Below, in pieces: positions 32,011 through 64,000 of a stretch of DNA of 64,000 nt. The stretch comes from Tanypteryx hageni. Lineage: Eukaryota; Arthropoda; Insecta; Odonata; Petaluridae. The stretch lies in the NCBI GenBank assembly GCA_028673005.1, contig CM054113.1:176435956-176499955 (forward strand), given 5' to 3'. The notes below the pieces were generated by a model that saw only the letters and a program-made list of their open reading frames with translations, did no database searches and was not told where the DNA came from. Positions within the stretch are counted from its first letter, which is position 1; every line of letters begins with the position of its first letter. A program made the position numbers and the translations under genes.

Positions 32011-33331
32011 AAAAAATCTGATGTAGCCACCACATGACTTTCTCCATACCTGTAATATATCTAAAAATTCCAAATAGGTTACATAATAATAAATATTTTA
32101 AGAAACTGCGAGAAATTTTTAGACTTTACAAAGAACAGAAATAAACTCAAACCATAGCCTTCTGATATTGGATATAGCCACAAAGCTCCAACAATTAAGA
32201 AAAGAAAATGAAGCATTACTAAGACGTAACTGTCAATTGTTAACAATAGTCGTCGGTAGGTGGTGTGGTGGTGGCAGCTAAAAATATAAGATATTACTTA
32301 AACAATGCATTATATGGAAAAAATTTTCAAACAAAGGTAGAAAATTAAATTTCCTACAACTTTTATTCTAATACATTTTTACATTTATCAAATATTAAAG
32401 CAAATATTTCAAAATAACGGATGTGACAAGAGTAAACACCCACTTCCGTTTGACCGATTTTTACCAAAAACTAATCAGTTCTTCTTACTTATATAAAATT
32501 TCACGTTGACCTGATTAATAGTTTTTGAGTTGGAGCACCCACAAAAAGCTATCATATACACACAGACATCATCGAGAAAATGGTCAAAACGTGTTCAGGG
32601 GACCTCAAAACGTGTATTGCCGTTGAAATCTCGAAGTAAATTTTTTTCATAAATACAATACTTTCCCTACTATGTATATGGAGAAAGTAAAAATCAAATT
32701 CGAGATTTCAATGGAAATATATGTTTTAAGATCCTCTGATTGCGAGCATGTTTTGACTATTTTATCGATGATGTCTGTGACTGGAATTTTGTGTGCACTT
32801 AACTCAAAAATTATTAATCAGTTCAACCTGAAATTTTATATTTGACATTTTGTTAAAGGGACAAGAACTGAGTAGTTTTTGGTAAAAATTGGTCAACTGG
32901 AAGTGGGTGTTTACTCTTGTCACATCCATTTCTTTAACATTTACTTTATTATGTGATGAATGTAAGAAGGTATTGGAATAAAAGGTGTAGGAAATTTAAT
33001 TTTCTACAACCTTTGTTCAAGACATTTCCCCATATAATGCATTGTTTAAGAGATATTTTAGAAACTAATTTTTAGTTGCTACCACCACCACCTACTGGTA
33101 ACTATTGTAAACACTTGACGCTTAGTAATACTCCTTTTTATTTTTTTAATTGTTGGAGCTTCCTGGCTGTATCCAATATCAGAAGGCTACAGTTGGAATT
33201 TATTTCTGTTCTTTGTAAAGTCTTTAAATTTTTCTCGCAGTTACTTAAAATATTTATTATCATTTAACCTATTTGGAATTTTTAGAAATATTACAGGTAT
33301 GGAGAAGCATGTGTTGGCCACAAGATTTTTT
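32011..33331. mobile_element. 1.3-kb foldback element with about 620-bp arms
   Basis: Two inverted arms cover nearly the whole element, about 32011-32640 and 32700-33331, centred near 32670. Matching landmarks include TCTCCATACCTGTAATAT against its complement near 33290, CTTCTGATATTGGATA against 33175, GTGACAAGAGTAAACACCC against 32912 and GAGATTTC at the tip. The arms differ at many positions, so the element is old, yet pairing remains evident throughout. No ORF of note and no tRNA-like block is present, so it is unrelated to the foldback in NOP14 intron 13. The terminal duplication could not be fixed. Confidence 0.8.
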
Positions 33332-33777
33332 TTGTTTGAAAGAATAGCAAATCATGCCTCATAAAATTTAAATAATATCAATAAAAGTATACTTTAGTTG
33401 TTATATTTGCAGATATCTTATACCAATATGTTATGTATCAAAAATATTATTATCTTTGTTTAAAAAATGTGTAATTTCACTAGTTGCCTTTCCTTAATCC
33501 CTTCCTTAAGAATATTGAGCTGTTCTAAGAATTTCAATTCTGTTCCTCAGTTGTTTAATAAAATCAACACAATTTGTAACCAAGCAATTTCAATTTAAAC
33601 AACTATGATAGCAATGAAGAGACACCTTACAAAACTAACAAGAATAACATTTTTATTTAGTGTTGCTTCCAATGGGAATACTACTTTCATGTGACAATAA
33701 AAACCTGAGTTTAAGAGATACAAATAGCCATATCTTATACCTTCAAAGATGTATCTGAAAATAGTTCTATTATAGAG

Positions 33778-36700
33778 ATGGAAACTTTATTAAAAGTAAC
33801 AAATGGTAAGAAGAATAAAATAAAGAATATACAAGTAAATGAGCTTAAACAGCAACTGGAAGAAGCTCAAACTGAAATTGCTATCAAGGACAAAACACTG
33901 AATGAAATAGCAAAACAAAATGAAATTTTATATAGGGAACTGAAACAGCAACAGGGACTAGTGAGAAACTTAAAACGTAAGCTGTTACAAATCTTCTTTC
34001 AATAGATAAAATAAACCACAAAACAATACTTCATAGATTTATCATTTCAGAGCAGCTGGAAGACGAAAGGTGGTTTCACCAAAAACAGAATTCATATCAA
34101 CAAGCAAAACTTAATGGATTAAGAGCAAATTACCTATCAAATGAAGCACTCACAGAAGAAGCAATGATTGCAAAAGCAGAAAAAATGTCAAAAGCAGAAT
34201 TGTGCAGGCACAGTAAAAAATTAGAATACTTAAAATCCTAACAATATCAGTATCATTACATTCCGTGTAAATCAATACTGATTTTTATAAAATTTCCGAT
34301 GATTTTTGTAAAATACTGTTTTAAGGGCAAAATAATTCATAAACAAAATTACTGCTTTACTTTCAATATATAGAGCACTAATTCATAGTCAAAGAAGACA
34401 AACATCATTTCTTCAACGCATAAAAAAGATGGAGGCATCAGCAAGCACATCGACTGAAATCATATATAATCTCTGCATAAAATTTCTCCGAATGAAATAC
34501 TTGAGAGATGTATTACAAAAGAGACTGACCGAAGAAGCTAAAGAACGACATATTGAGGTAGAAAATTCTAAGAAACTCCTTGCAGATATAAAGGAGGAAT
34601 TAGAAAGAACAGTTCAACAATGCTATAATAACAGCTCTCCACCATCTTCAACAAATGCAGTTTACTTACAAATGGTTACAAAAAATGGCAGGCTGATGTA
34701 TGAAAATGCTTTGCTGCAACACAAGGTAATACTGCATTTATTACATACATTTCAAAATATATCCCAATGTATATTAGCAACCAATTGGCAATTGGCATAA
34801 TTGGATACTTTTATAGCCAGGTTTCATAGATCATAATGGCAAAGGGGAATGTTCCTGTTGCATAGTATATGTGGTAAGTTTCCACTATACATCATCCCCC
34901 GTTTTAGATCATCAATAAATTAAGGGGCATTTTTGTTACATAGCATGCCGATTTTTAAGAGCAAATGGGGAAATTCCAGTCATTGCAGTTGATGTGTTTA
35001 TTTCCTTATGATAGTTTATGTCAATGACATACAATTAAGTTGATGATTGAGATTTCTAACATAAAAGTAATTGTCTTACCCATGAATTTGTTCAACCAGG
35101 AAGCTCTAATTAATATTGTTTTTTAATTATAATGCCACCATATGTCACTCATGCAAACCTCCAGAAGCAATCTTAAGAATCATCTCAGGTATAAGTTTTA
35201 TGGGTAATAATTGGTAATTGTGTCACAAAAAGTCTGCTAGGAATATAGCATCTACTTTTATATGTACAGGCGGACCTCGACTTATGAACATTCAAGTTAT
35301 GAACAATTCAAACTTACGAACATTCCATGTACTAAGGAATTTTGACTCCCTATTCAGTAAATGAACATAACTCTCGCAGATCGCAGATTTATCTTCAGGT
35401 GGACACAAATAACCCAATATGAGAATTCTTATCTCTGCTTTGCATCTTGATTCTGTCACTCATGACATAAGCATAAACAGATCCTTTTAATTAAGTTTCG
35501 GACAGTTGAGGATCTGCATTTAGGCTTAGGACTTTCTTTGGTCGATCATAGACAGTCGTTGGCAAAACATTTACTTGCAAGGCAGCAGACAGTAGTGAGT
35601 TCTTGTTCTTTAGTGAAACAATTTTTCAGTTAAATTTGACTGTACTGTATAATGAAGGATATTATCACATACCCAGTCAAATAGCTAAGAAAAGGGACTG
35701 GAAAACCTTTCAACATTAGTAAGTACACTTTCCAGAATTTCAAATAATCATAATCCTCTGCTAAGAACATTTCCTCGACAGCATGAAAAAACCATGGAGC
35801 TCTATTATTTATCAAAACACATTGTTGGATATTATTGAACTTTTTTATTATGAAAAATTCACTTAAATATCTTTTAAAAATTAAGATAAGACCACGTAAT
35901 AATGCTTCTACATTTTGATAATACCTTAACTAACCTAAACTCTATTTGTAATGTTTCCTTTATCATCTGAAATTCGCTTCATTATAGTCAATAGAACTTC
36001 GAGGGTTCTTGTGTTGGTGACGGTATGTTTTAATGTAAAAGTTAACTATTATTGATAGACTTAAGCCTTCTAAAGTTATAAAAATTAAAGTTTAAAAAAT
36101 GTCATTTATTAGGCCTGTTTTCCACTGTAAGAGGAGTTCTGCAGCTAGTTTGACTGAGCGGCATGTATGCACAGAGGCCTTCTTACTAGGTCGTCCTACA
36201 ACCCTTAGATACATAGTTACACTCGTGCTTATGCCTCTTGAGTTTCCCTGTGCATTTGAATCTTTACTGGTGTATGATGACATTATATATTCCTTTCTAT
36301 TTTATAATACCCTTAAAAATATGGAAAGCAAGCATAAAAGTAGTGATACTGATGGTGCTTCATCTATGAGTTGTAAAAAACATCGAGTGCTATCGATGGA
36401 AACTAAAATTGACATAATAAAGTGATCAGAAAGAGGTGAGTCATTTGCTTCCATTGGATGTATTTATGATGTCAATCGTTTGACAATTGGAACCATTTTA
36501 AAAGACAAACAAAAAATTACTGATTACATTCGCAATGCAGGCTCACTTCAGTCTGTGATTGTAAGTTAAAAACGAAGTGTCATCGTTGAAGAAATGGAAG
36601 TGTTTAACAATTTGGATTGAGAATCAAAATAGAAAAAAACAACGATTGAGTACTGAATTGATTCAAGATAAGGCTAGAAGCCTTTTTCAGGATATTAAAT

Positions 36701-39700
36701 TGTATATGGGGGAAACGGCGAGTGATCCTGCTGAATTTATGGCCAGTGCTGGACGGTTTGCAAAATTCAAGCATAGGATAAATATGAAAAACCTTTCATC
36801 ATCTGGTGAATCTGCAAGTGCCGATCACAAGGCAGCAAAAAAATTTCCTGAGACAATGGCACCAATTATTAAAGATGGGGTTACTGCTCTCGACAAGTTT
36901 TCAATGTTGACGAGACAGGTCTTTTTTTGGAAAAAGATGCCTTCAAGGACCTTAATTGCAACTGAAGAGAAGAAAGTTCCTGGATTCAACATTTCTAAAG
37001 ATCGTCTAACCCTCCTTCTGGATGGAAATGCCACAGGAGATTTTAAATTGAAGCCTCGTTTATCACTCTGAAAATCTGAGGGTTTTCAAGGACATAGTCA
37101 AGGCAACATTTTCTATGATTTGGACTTTGTATAAGAAAGCTATTTCAGCAGTGCTTTCTTGATCACTTTGTTCCAGCTTTCAAAAATTATTATTTGGCCT
37201 TTAAAATTTTATTGGTCATCGATAATGCCCCAGGTCATCCTGTAACATTAGCTAACAAGTTGTCTTCTTGCCTCCCAACACCACTTCCTTACTTCAACCT
37301 ATGGACCAGACGGTAATTGCGGGCTTCAAAATGTTTTACTTACGTCCAACTATCGCTCAAGCTATTGCAGCTACCAATGCCGAAAATTCTTTAACCCTGA
37401 AAGACTTTTGGAAACGGTACAGCATCCTTGATGCAGTTAAAAACATTGGTCATTGTTGGAAGGAAATCAAACAAACAACGATGAATCGCTGTTGGAGCAA
37501 GCCGTGCCCACAGTTTGTTTATGATTCACAGGATTCTGAACAAACCTAAGAGCAAATCACCCATGAAATTATAGAAATGGGAAAAGTGTAAATTTAGAAA
37601 TGGATGCCTTAGATGTGGACGAGTTAGTGGACTCTCATTCGATTGAACTTACAAATGATGAGCTGATATGCAGAAGGAAGTCAAAGAACAGGAAGATGAC
37701 AGCAATGATGACAACACTCCTTGTCCTCAAACAAATGTTTTGTCTGCAAAAGTCCTCAGCGATTCGTTGAAGAAAATCGATGAGGCTTTGAAGGTATTAA
37801 AAGATAATGACCCAAATGCAGAAAGAAGTTCTACAGTTTATAAAGGTGTTCACAGAGAGCTATCCAGCTATAAACTCCTTTATGAAGAGAAGAAAAGAAC
37901 ATCTTCAATTCAACTTTCATTGAACAAATTCTTCAAAAAAGTAGATAACAGCACATCTTCTCCAGCATCAGAAAAATATCCTGCATACTCACCTACAAAT
38001 AGCCATGCTGAATCAAATAATTCCTCCCCTAATTCTTCAGAATAATAATGGTTCTCTCCCATCAATAGATGTCTTGTAAACCACTGAATGTTCTCTACAT
38101 AACTAACTTTGTACAAGGAAATTCAAGTTTTTAATAAAAATAAATGAATCTATCCCTTTCACTTTCTATTCCCTTTATAAGGAAAAAAAACACTATAAAT
38201 ATTCAGGTACAGATTAATGAATTTAACATTGCTTCTTATAGAAAAAGTCAATTCAACTTAAGAATGTTTTTCCAGGTACGCATTAAGTTCGTAAGTTGAG
38301 GTTTACCTGTACATAAATGCAAAAAATAGGTGCCATGCAACAACCTTGTGGTGGGGACTTAGCATTAAAAATAGACTTATCAAGGGACTTGATATTAATT
38401 AATACATTTAATATATAGATAAAATACATCTTTCATAAATTAATTTTTGGGATGGGCATGCATGGAACAATCGGTATATCATAAATTAATATTGTCATAA
38501 AAATTTTCTAGATTATAAATTAACGACTTAGATATTATGGGTGCTTTACTGTGCAAGAAATCCTCCAATCAATGAATACATAACTTCAAAAGTCCACATT
38601 TTATTTTCATTATCTTTACAATAACAGCAAAATAATAATTCATGCCATATGATTTTTGTTCCCATTTAAAACTACATAAAAGAAATGGACAAATGCTGCT
38701 GCCACAGCTTTTAAAGCCGATTGAGGTTTGCCATTACCACATTCATATTGTTTTTCTTGAAGATTTAATGATTTCACAATTAAAGCAAAACACAATCATG
38801 AGTTCTAATATTACGATTAATCCATTTACTGAATAGATTTAAGGGATCTATAATAATTACTCATTTTTGACTGCTAATTTTGATGGATATATTTCTTTCC
38901 ATTGCATTGAATTTTCTTAAACCTGAACCTTTAGCATAGCTGAAGCAAGTTCCTCTGATTTTGATGCATTCTATTGTCCTAGTAAAATTACTTCAAGTTA
39001 GGTTTTTATAGCTATATATTGCTCTGTATATTTAGACATTTATCAAATTAGTCAGACATTACCATTCATTATACCTTTTAACTTAAAGTTCATACGATGA
39101 TACAATTTTTATCTTATTGTCAATGCTTTATACACCTAAGAATAGATCATTTATTCTTAGCAGAGTACATACTTACCTAAGCAATATAATTGTTTTAATT
39201 ACCATCACCTACAACTCCCTAAATTACTAGTAAAAATTTTAAAAAAACTAGGGCATTTAATATATAATCATTGTAGGTCTCAGAAAATTTTCTCTAGCTA
39301 CTGCATCTGATAAAATGTCGTGTAAAAAAATTCAATAATGAACAAATCAAACATTTTATCATCCACTCTCACCAAAGCTTTAGATTTGATAAACAAAAAT
39401 AATTCTATTCCAGATTTGTAGATTGTACAAATTCACATTATTTTAAACTACTTATCAGGTAAGAAGACTTCAAAACACAATAAGAAAAAGTTCAATAATG
39501 CATTCAAGACATATTAATATTTGTATGGATGCATTAGAGAAGCACTCGGACTTTCAGGAGGATGAAGAAAGCTCTACCGACAGCAGTAGCTGCTCATCGG
39601 GAATTCCAACAAGAGAAAATAAAAATGAACTTAACAAAAATTATCTTCATAAATCCCCTGGACTGCTAGAACTCCCAAAGGAAGTACCATTATCTCTAAG

Positions 39701-39737
39701 GACACATTCAACACCAACTTTAAATCTTATGCAGTGA
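33778..39737 (+). CDS. Uncharacterised coiled-coil protein, 4 exons
   Basis: Not recognised. Four exons splice in phase into about 329 aa: 33778-33976, 34051-34212, 34376-34725 and 39459-39737. The N-terminal half is a long heptad-rich helix (VNELKQQLEEAQTEIAIKD...). The middle has KMKYLRDVLQKRL-type helices and a YENALLQHK|VRRLQNTIRK junction. The C-terminus is acidic, then serine-rich (EDEESSTDSSSCSSG), and ends LRTHSTPTLNLMQ. An alternative end for exon 2 reads through the weak donor at 34213 to a stop at 34239-34241. An in-frame stop upstream, near 33714, permits ATG 33778, but more 5' exons are possible. Intron 3 contains a dead Tigger. AATAAA lies at 39844-39849, converging on Vha55. 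A centrosome or cilium role would be a guess. Confidence 0.6.
35267..38309 (+). mobile_element. Degenerate Tigger/pogo transposon, about 3.0 kb, in the coiled-coil gene intron
   Basis: The ends CAGGCGGACCTCGACTTATG and, inverted, CAGGTAAACCTCAACTTACG match at 18 of the first 23 bases. TA flanks both sides (35265-35266, 38310-38311). It encodes a broken transposase of the same broad family as the intact one at 20679-22349, but the ends and protein are clearly a different lineage. Confidence 0.88.
36321..38045 (+). pseudogene. Tigger transposase pseudogene
   Basis: Pieces line up in order with a Tigger transposase: an N-terminal helix-turn-helix from 36321 (CKKHRVLSMETKIDIIK), a stop at 36423, then ERGESFASIGCIYDVNR and TIGTILKDKQKI. 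Next come the second DNA-binding region and FFWKKMPSRT at 36577-37071, VIDNAPGHP near 37215, LLQPMDQTVIAGFK at 37268-37549 and a C-terminal piece at 37668-38045 ending in SIQLSLNKFFKK. Several stops and frameshifts separate them. The first catalytic Asp motif is corrupted (VDETGLFW-like). Confidence 0.88.
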
Positions 39738-39843
39738 TGATTGGTCAAGGACAAATCTGGGGATATTCCTTTTTTCCATATATTTCCATAAGTAATTATT
39801 CTGAGAATAATACATACAATTACCACTATTTACTTATTGCAAC

Positions 39844-40987
39844 AATAAAAACATACAACAGAATTTCAAATAAATTTTTGTACGTTTATTTCACAACTAA
39901 TGTCTTATCGATTATAACGACATGAGCCCATTAACACTATTAAACACTTTTTACAGATTATACAGCTTTCGTATTAACTGTTCTTTTTTATAGGTACAAA
40001 ATGGTAAATATGAATTTACAGCTCATATCAACATATCTTTACAAACAAAATCTGGACAAATGACTTTTCCAACAATAAGTACGAATTTACAATGGATTGT
40101 TATTGCTTATGATAGCAACGATGATTAAACAGAGAAAATATAAAATTCATCAACCACATCTGGGCCTAACCTCGACTACAAAGCTACTTCTCACATTTAC
40201 TACCATTTATTGCAGACCATTCACCTTAGAAAATACCAAACTTTTAATAAAAAAAATACTGCATGGGTATCCAAATTAGCTGAAGAAAAAAATGGTCAAT
40301 AGTAAAAACCATCAAACTGAAAACTTTAAATCAAATTATGACAAAGAAAAATACCTTTGTTACAAGACAATGAATGAATAACAATTCAAGGGACATCACA
40401 ATCCAAACTCGCATTTAATTTAGCACTAACCACTCTTAAAACAATTAGCATCATACTGCTGAAATTGCATTTAAATAAACCATAAGCCTATGTGGACTAT
40501 CAAGTTATAGCTGTTTACATTTTATACACATGAAAGACAAAAAATTTACCAACTCTTTTATAAAAGAATAGGTTTGGAATGATGCATTTTGTATTCTCAA
40601 AATTTGTAAAACAAATGTATTAAATCAAAATAAGCTCTATTAACAAAAAAATCACTGAACATTTTGTGCTAATTTATCACAAAAATTCAATTTCTGCATT
40701 ATAAACACCGAAATAACAGCATCTTTACTACACCTTTGTTCATACTGGGTTATTCTTTCAATTTTACAGACAAAATAGCACCTACTACCAATGAACACGT
40801 GAAATACTGCACCAGCAGCAGTCCAACTAGGACCACAGTTTTAGTCATTTTAATACTTAATTTAAAACCAGTTGCAAGTATGTTAAAACCAAGTTTGATG
40901 AAAAATTAATTCAACGATGGAATGGAATTACAATTTACAAAAGGACATCTATGAAATGCAATACATTTTCATACATTGGACAATCAT
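39844..40987 (-). other. Vha55 3'UTR and convergent 3' ends
   Basis: On the minus strand the Vha55 stop (40988-40990) is followed by about 1.1 kb of AT-rich non-coding DNA, with AATAAA at 39885-39890 (TTTATT on plus). On the plus strand the coiled-coil gene has AATAAA at 39844-39849. The two transcripts therefore converge and may overlap by a few tens of bases. Confidence 0.55.
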
Positions 40988-61410
<20,423 letters not shown>

Positions 61411-62134
61411 TTTCGGTGTCAATCACGTGCATTCACGTGACCAGCTGCTCAAGTGCCGTCGATGTCCCCTCAGCGCCTCAGCTTCTTATGAAATGAGACG
61501 CCATTTTGAAATGGGTTGCGCAGGTCGAAATACATAAAATTGGAATAAAAAAGCCACTTTCTGTAGCTTTATCCTTGATTGTATTTTATAAAAAATTTAT
61601 CTTTACTTTTTCCTGACTAGTAGCAATAACTGCGTAATGTTGACAATCGTGATTGGCACTTATCAGATTATTAGTTTTTGAAAATATTGGTTGCAATACT
61701 ACTGCTACTCCCTCTCCCCCCCCTCGTTTTACCCTATATATATATATATGGAACGATTTATATTTCATCACCTTTTGATGCTACGACCGTAGTGAAACCG
61801 GTCGTGTTTAAATTAAAACTTGTGGAAATACAAAGTTATTTCTTTTTTCAACACATAGAATAAGTTAACTATTTTATATTGAATGTACCATGCACAGTTA
61901 TACTTGTTATCATGTACATCATTAAGCTGATATTTAAATTATCACTGATTATCACCATGGCCATAGCCTAATCAGCTGATATTATTACATTCGATACATC
62001 AACTACGAGAAACAAATGCCTGATCATTGCCGTCATGTAAGCATGTAAGGAACTTGTGTCAACGCGTTGTCTATTCGGATTTTGTTAGGATTGATCACTA
62101 ATTAGAGTAATTGGTGTTTTTAGCTGTGGAAAAT
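61411..62134. promoter_or_regulatory. Divergent Vha55/Tfb4 promoter with two CACGTG boxes
   Basis: 724 bp separate the two start codons. Two perfect CACGTG boxes lie at 61424-61429 and 61434-61439, exactly 10 bp apart and 14-29 bp upstream of the Vha55 ATG. Read toward Vha55 the distal one is GTCACGTGAA, one base from the CLEAR consensus bound by MITF/TFE factors, which activate V-ATPase genes in flies and mammals. Being so near the ATG, they lie in a very short 5'UTR or at the core promoter. A (TA)n run is at 61735-61749. Confidence 0.65.
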
Positions 62135-62750
62135 ATGGCAGATGGTAAGATCATATTTATGGTAATCTTTTCTAAATTAATCCTTACAATGAAATCATAT
62201 ATTATTGTCTGATTTATAGAAGTCGAATCAAGTCTGCTTGTTATATTGATTGACACAAATCCAAGCCAAAGAATTGTTCGAGAAGGAAGTCACATTTTGA
62301 CACAATGTCTAGATTCCGTGATAGCTTTTGCCAACTCTCATTTAATGATGAAATGCAGCAATAAATTAGCAATTATAGCGTGCCACAACCATTCGAGGTA
62401 AATCTTACACTTAAATAAGCTGGAGCATTTTGTATACTTATTCGTACCCAAATATTTAGCAGTAAAATTATTTTCGTCTATATCAGTAAGTTCCTGTATC
62501 CACCAGCGGGTGATGATGAAGTTGGTGACGATGGTGAAGTACGAAACGCTCAACAAATTGATGGGCAGTATGAAGTTTTCACTCTAGTGGAAAAGACGGT
62601 GCGCAGAAACATTCAGCGGCTTGTGCTGAGTGGAGATCAAGATCTGCCTGACAGTATTCAAGAAAACAGAATACCTGGCACAAGTAGCAATTTAGGTGGA
62701 GACTCGCTTCTTGCTGGTGCTCTTGCCATGGCATTATGTTACATACACAG
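62135..62750 (+). CDS. Tfb4: TFIIH subunit p34 (GTF2H3/Tfb4), 5' part
   Basis: Tfb4 is a structural core subunit of TFIIH, needed for transcription initiation and nucleotide excision repair. Its N-terminal von Willebrand A-like domain binds the p44 subunit. Exons are 62135-62144 (only MAD plus one base), 62220-62397 and 62487-62750, in phase. Landmarks: SLLVILIDTNPSQ at the start of the VWA fold, ANSHLMMKCSNKLAIIACH, SKFLYP and LLAGALAMALCYIHR. These are in the same order as human GTF2H3. The last exon ends in AG|GTACGC. The C-terminal half, including the zinc finger, lies beyond the window or in unseen exons. It is head-to-head with Vha55. Confidence 0.92.
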
Positions 62751-64000
62751 GTACGCCCATTTATTTTCTTTGAAAGTTTTTTGAATGTGTATTCAGTCAC
62801 TTAGGATTACTATTTTAAGATGCGTTGCAATCGTAGAAAGTGGCAGAGAATGCCGTTAGGTATTTTCCATTTGGCCAGTAAATTGTCATAAATTATAATT
62901 ACATTTGTACTTGCTTTCTTATTTGTTTGGGTATATATTCAAATACATACATATTACTTTAAACAGTTTTTTTCCTCCGAAGCGTACTAAAATTCCATTC
63001 TAGAAATTTGATTGCCAAAAAATAGCAATTTGCATAACTTAAACAAATCAAACGAAGTTGTTTGCAATGCAGTAATGTTTTACTCATATTGTACAATCAC
63101 ACATTCCTCCGCTGACAAATTACACTCATCCTATTTTTACCCCTCTCCTTTCCCATTCCGGCGCCCCTTTTGTTAGAAAAAAAGCACGATTATAATTAAT
63201 TTTTATACTTGATTAAGTAATAAGCACTTAAATATAAAAAAATGGAAAAAGTATCTCCAATAGCTACAACAAGGTTATGAAAACCAAAAGTAGATTAGGG
63301 ATGTTAAGCAGTTGGCCCCTTTGATGCTATTCGAAAAGAGTAGGCGAATGCGGGCACTGGGCTTCCCTCCTCCCTTGTGTATGTGTTTGGTGTGGATAGA
63401 GTAATGGCTATAATAATCCAAGAGATTGATTAGCCAGAAATTCTATACAAAAAAAACCAAAAGTAGATTCTTTGGAAAGTACTTTCTGTGAATTGCTACT
63501 GAACCTGGCTGTGTTGTAGCTGGACCACACATCTGGTTTCATAATCATATTTATTTACCATCAAATTTACATGGCAAGTCAAGAATAATACGAGAGTCAT
63601 TTACAACAATGTATAAAATATTAAGAAAAAGCCGTATACAAGAGTCCTACAGAAGTTACATAGAAAAAAGAAAACATAATCATCACATGAGTTTGTGCTA
63701 CTTAATTAGGTATATTATATGTAACTTTATCATAAACTTGTGGCTGAGATAAGTATTTTTTCAATTTTTTTATATTTAAATCAGCAGTTCCTAAATTGGG
63801 GGTCGCAACCTCCAGGAGGGTCATGTAAGATTTTCTGGAGGTCATGGAAATGAAAGTATATAAGTACATATGTAATAGTTTCGGTATTTTAAGTTTTAAT
63901 TTAATTGCATATTTTATTCCATTATTAATATTTTTTCTTTAAATATTCTAATCACATTTTATATTTATTGGTAAATGGATGGGGTTAATAGGTCACAATA
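62751..64000. other. Tfb4 intron 3 with one end of a hAT-like repeat
   Basis: No further Tfb4 exon was recognised. At about 63781-63850 the sequence CAGCAGTTCCTAAATTGGGG then GTCGCAACCTCC and AGGAGGGTCA resembles the ends of hAT-Charlie-type elements. Its other end would be outside the window. The rest is AT-rich. Confidence 0.45.

Overview
This window is nuclear DNA from an insect or close arthropod relative. It is AT-rich, its genes are split by GT-AG introns of about 75 bp to 8.6 kb, and it is crowded with transposons. The best taxonomic clue is a complete V-ATPase subunit B gene whose spliced product (499 aa by my exon model) looks strongly insect-like. I cannot name the species or order.

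Five host genes can be assembled exon by exon. They are NELF-A (minus, 8869-10548; its 3' exons are not found), NOP14 (plus, 10765-31163; 15 coding exons, 938 aa), an unidentified coiled-coil gene (plus, 33778-39737; 4 exons, about 329 aa), V-ATPase subunit B/Vha55 (minus, 40988-61410; 10 exons, one with a GC splice donor) and the 5' part of the TFIIH subunit p34/Tfb4 (plus, from 62135, running off the window). NELF-A/NOP14 and Vha55/Tfb4 are head-to-head pairs with divergent promoters. The first promoter carries one CACGTG E-box. The second carries two CACGTG boxes ten bases apart just upstream of the Vha55 start codon, as expected for MITF/TFEB control of V-ATPase genes. The coiled-coil gene and Vha55 converge, with poly(A) signals about 35-45 bp apart.

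Almost everything else is mobile DNA, mostly inside introns. NOP14 intron 11 (about 7.9 kb) holds a full-length RTE-like LINE with a 12-bp target duplication. That LINE is interrupted by a structurally complete Tigger/pogo transposon with intact TIRs, TA duplication, TATA box, 556-aa transposase and poly(A) signal. Intron 11 also holds a PIF/Harbinger fragment and a palindromic array of degenerate 15-16 bp units. NOP14 intron 13 carries a 1.3-kb foldback element whose arms contain a tRNA-like sequence. A second 1.3-kb foldback lies just 3' of NOP14. Vha55 intron 9 (about 8.6 kb) is a three-layer nest: a DNA transposon containing a Tigger/jerky-like transposon containing an RTE-like LINE beside a tRNA-derived SINE. 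Vha55 intron 5 is largely a piggyBac-like composite, and intron 3 carries a Harbinger element inserted into a local 29-bp tandem repeat.

I found no CRISPR array, operon, rRNA or convincing functional tRNA gene. The most notable items are the apparently intact Tigger nested in the LINE, the tRNA-armed foldback, the palindromic short-unit array, the paired E-boxes and the uncharacterised coiled-coil gene. All domain and family calls come from reading the translations and were not checked by database search.
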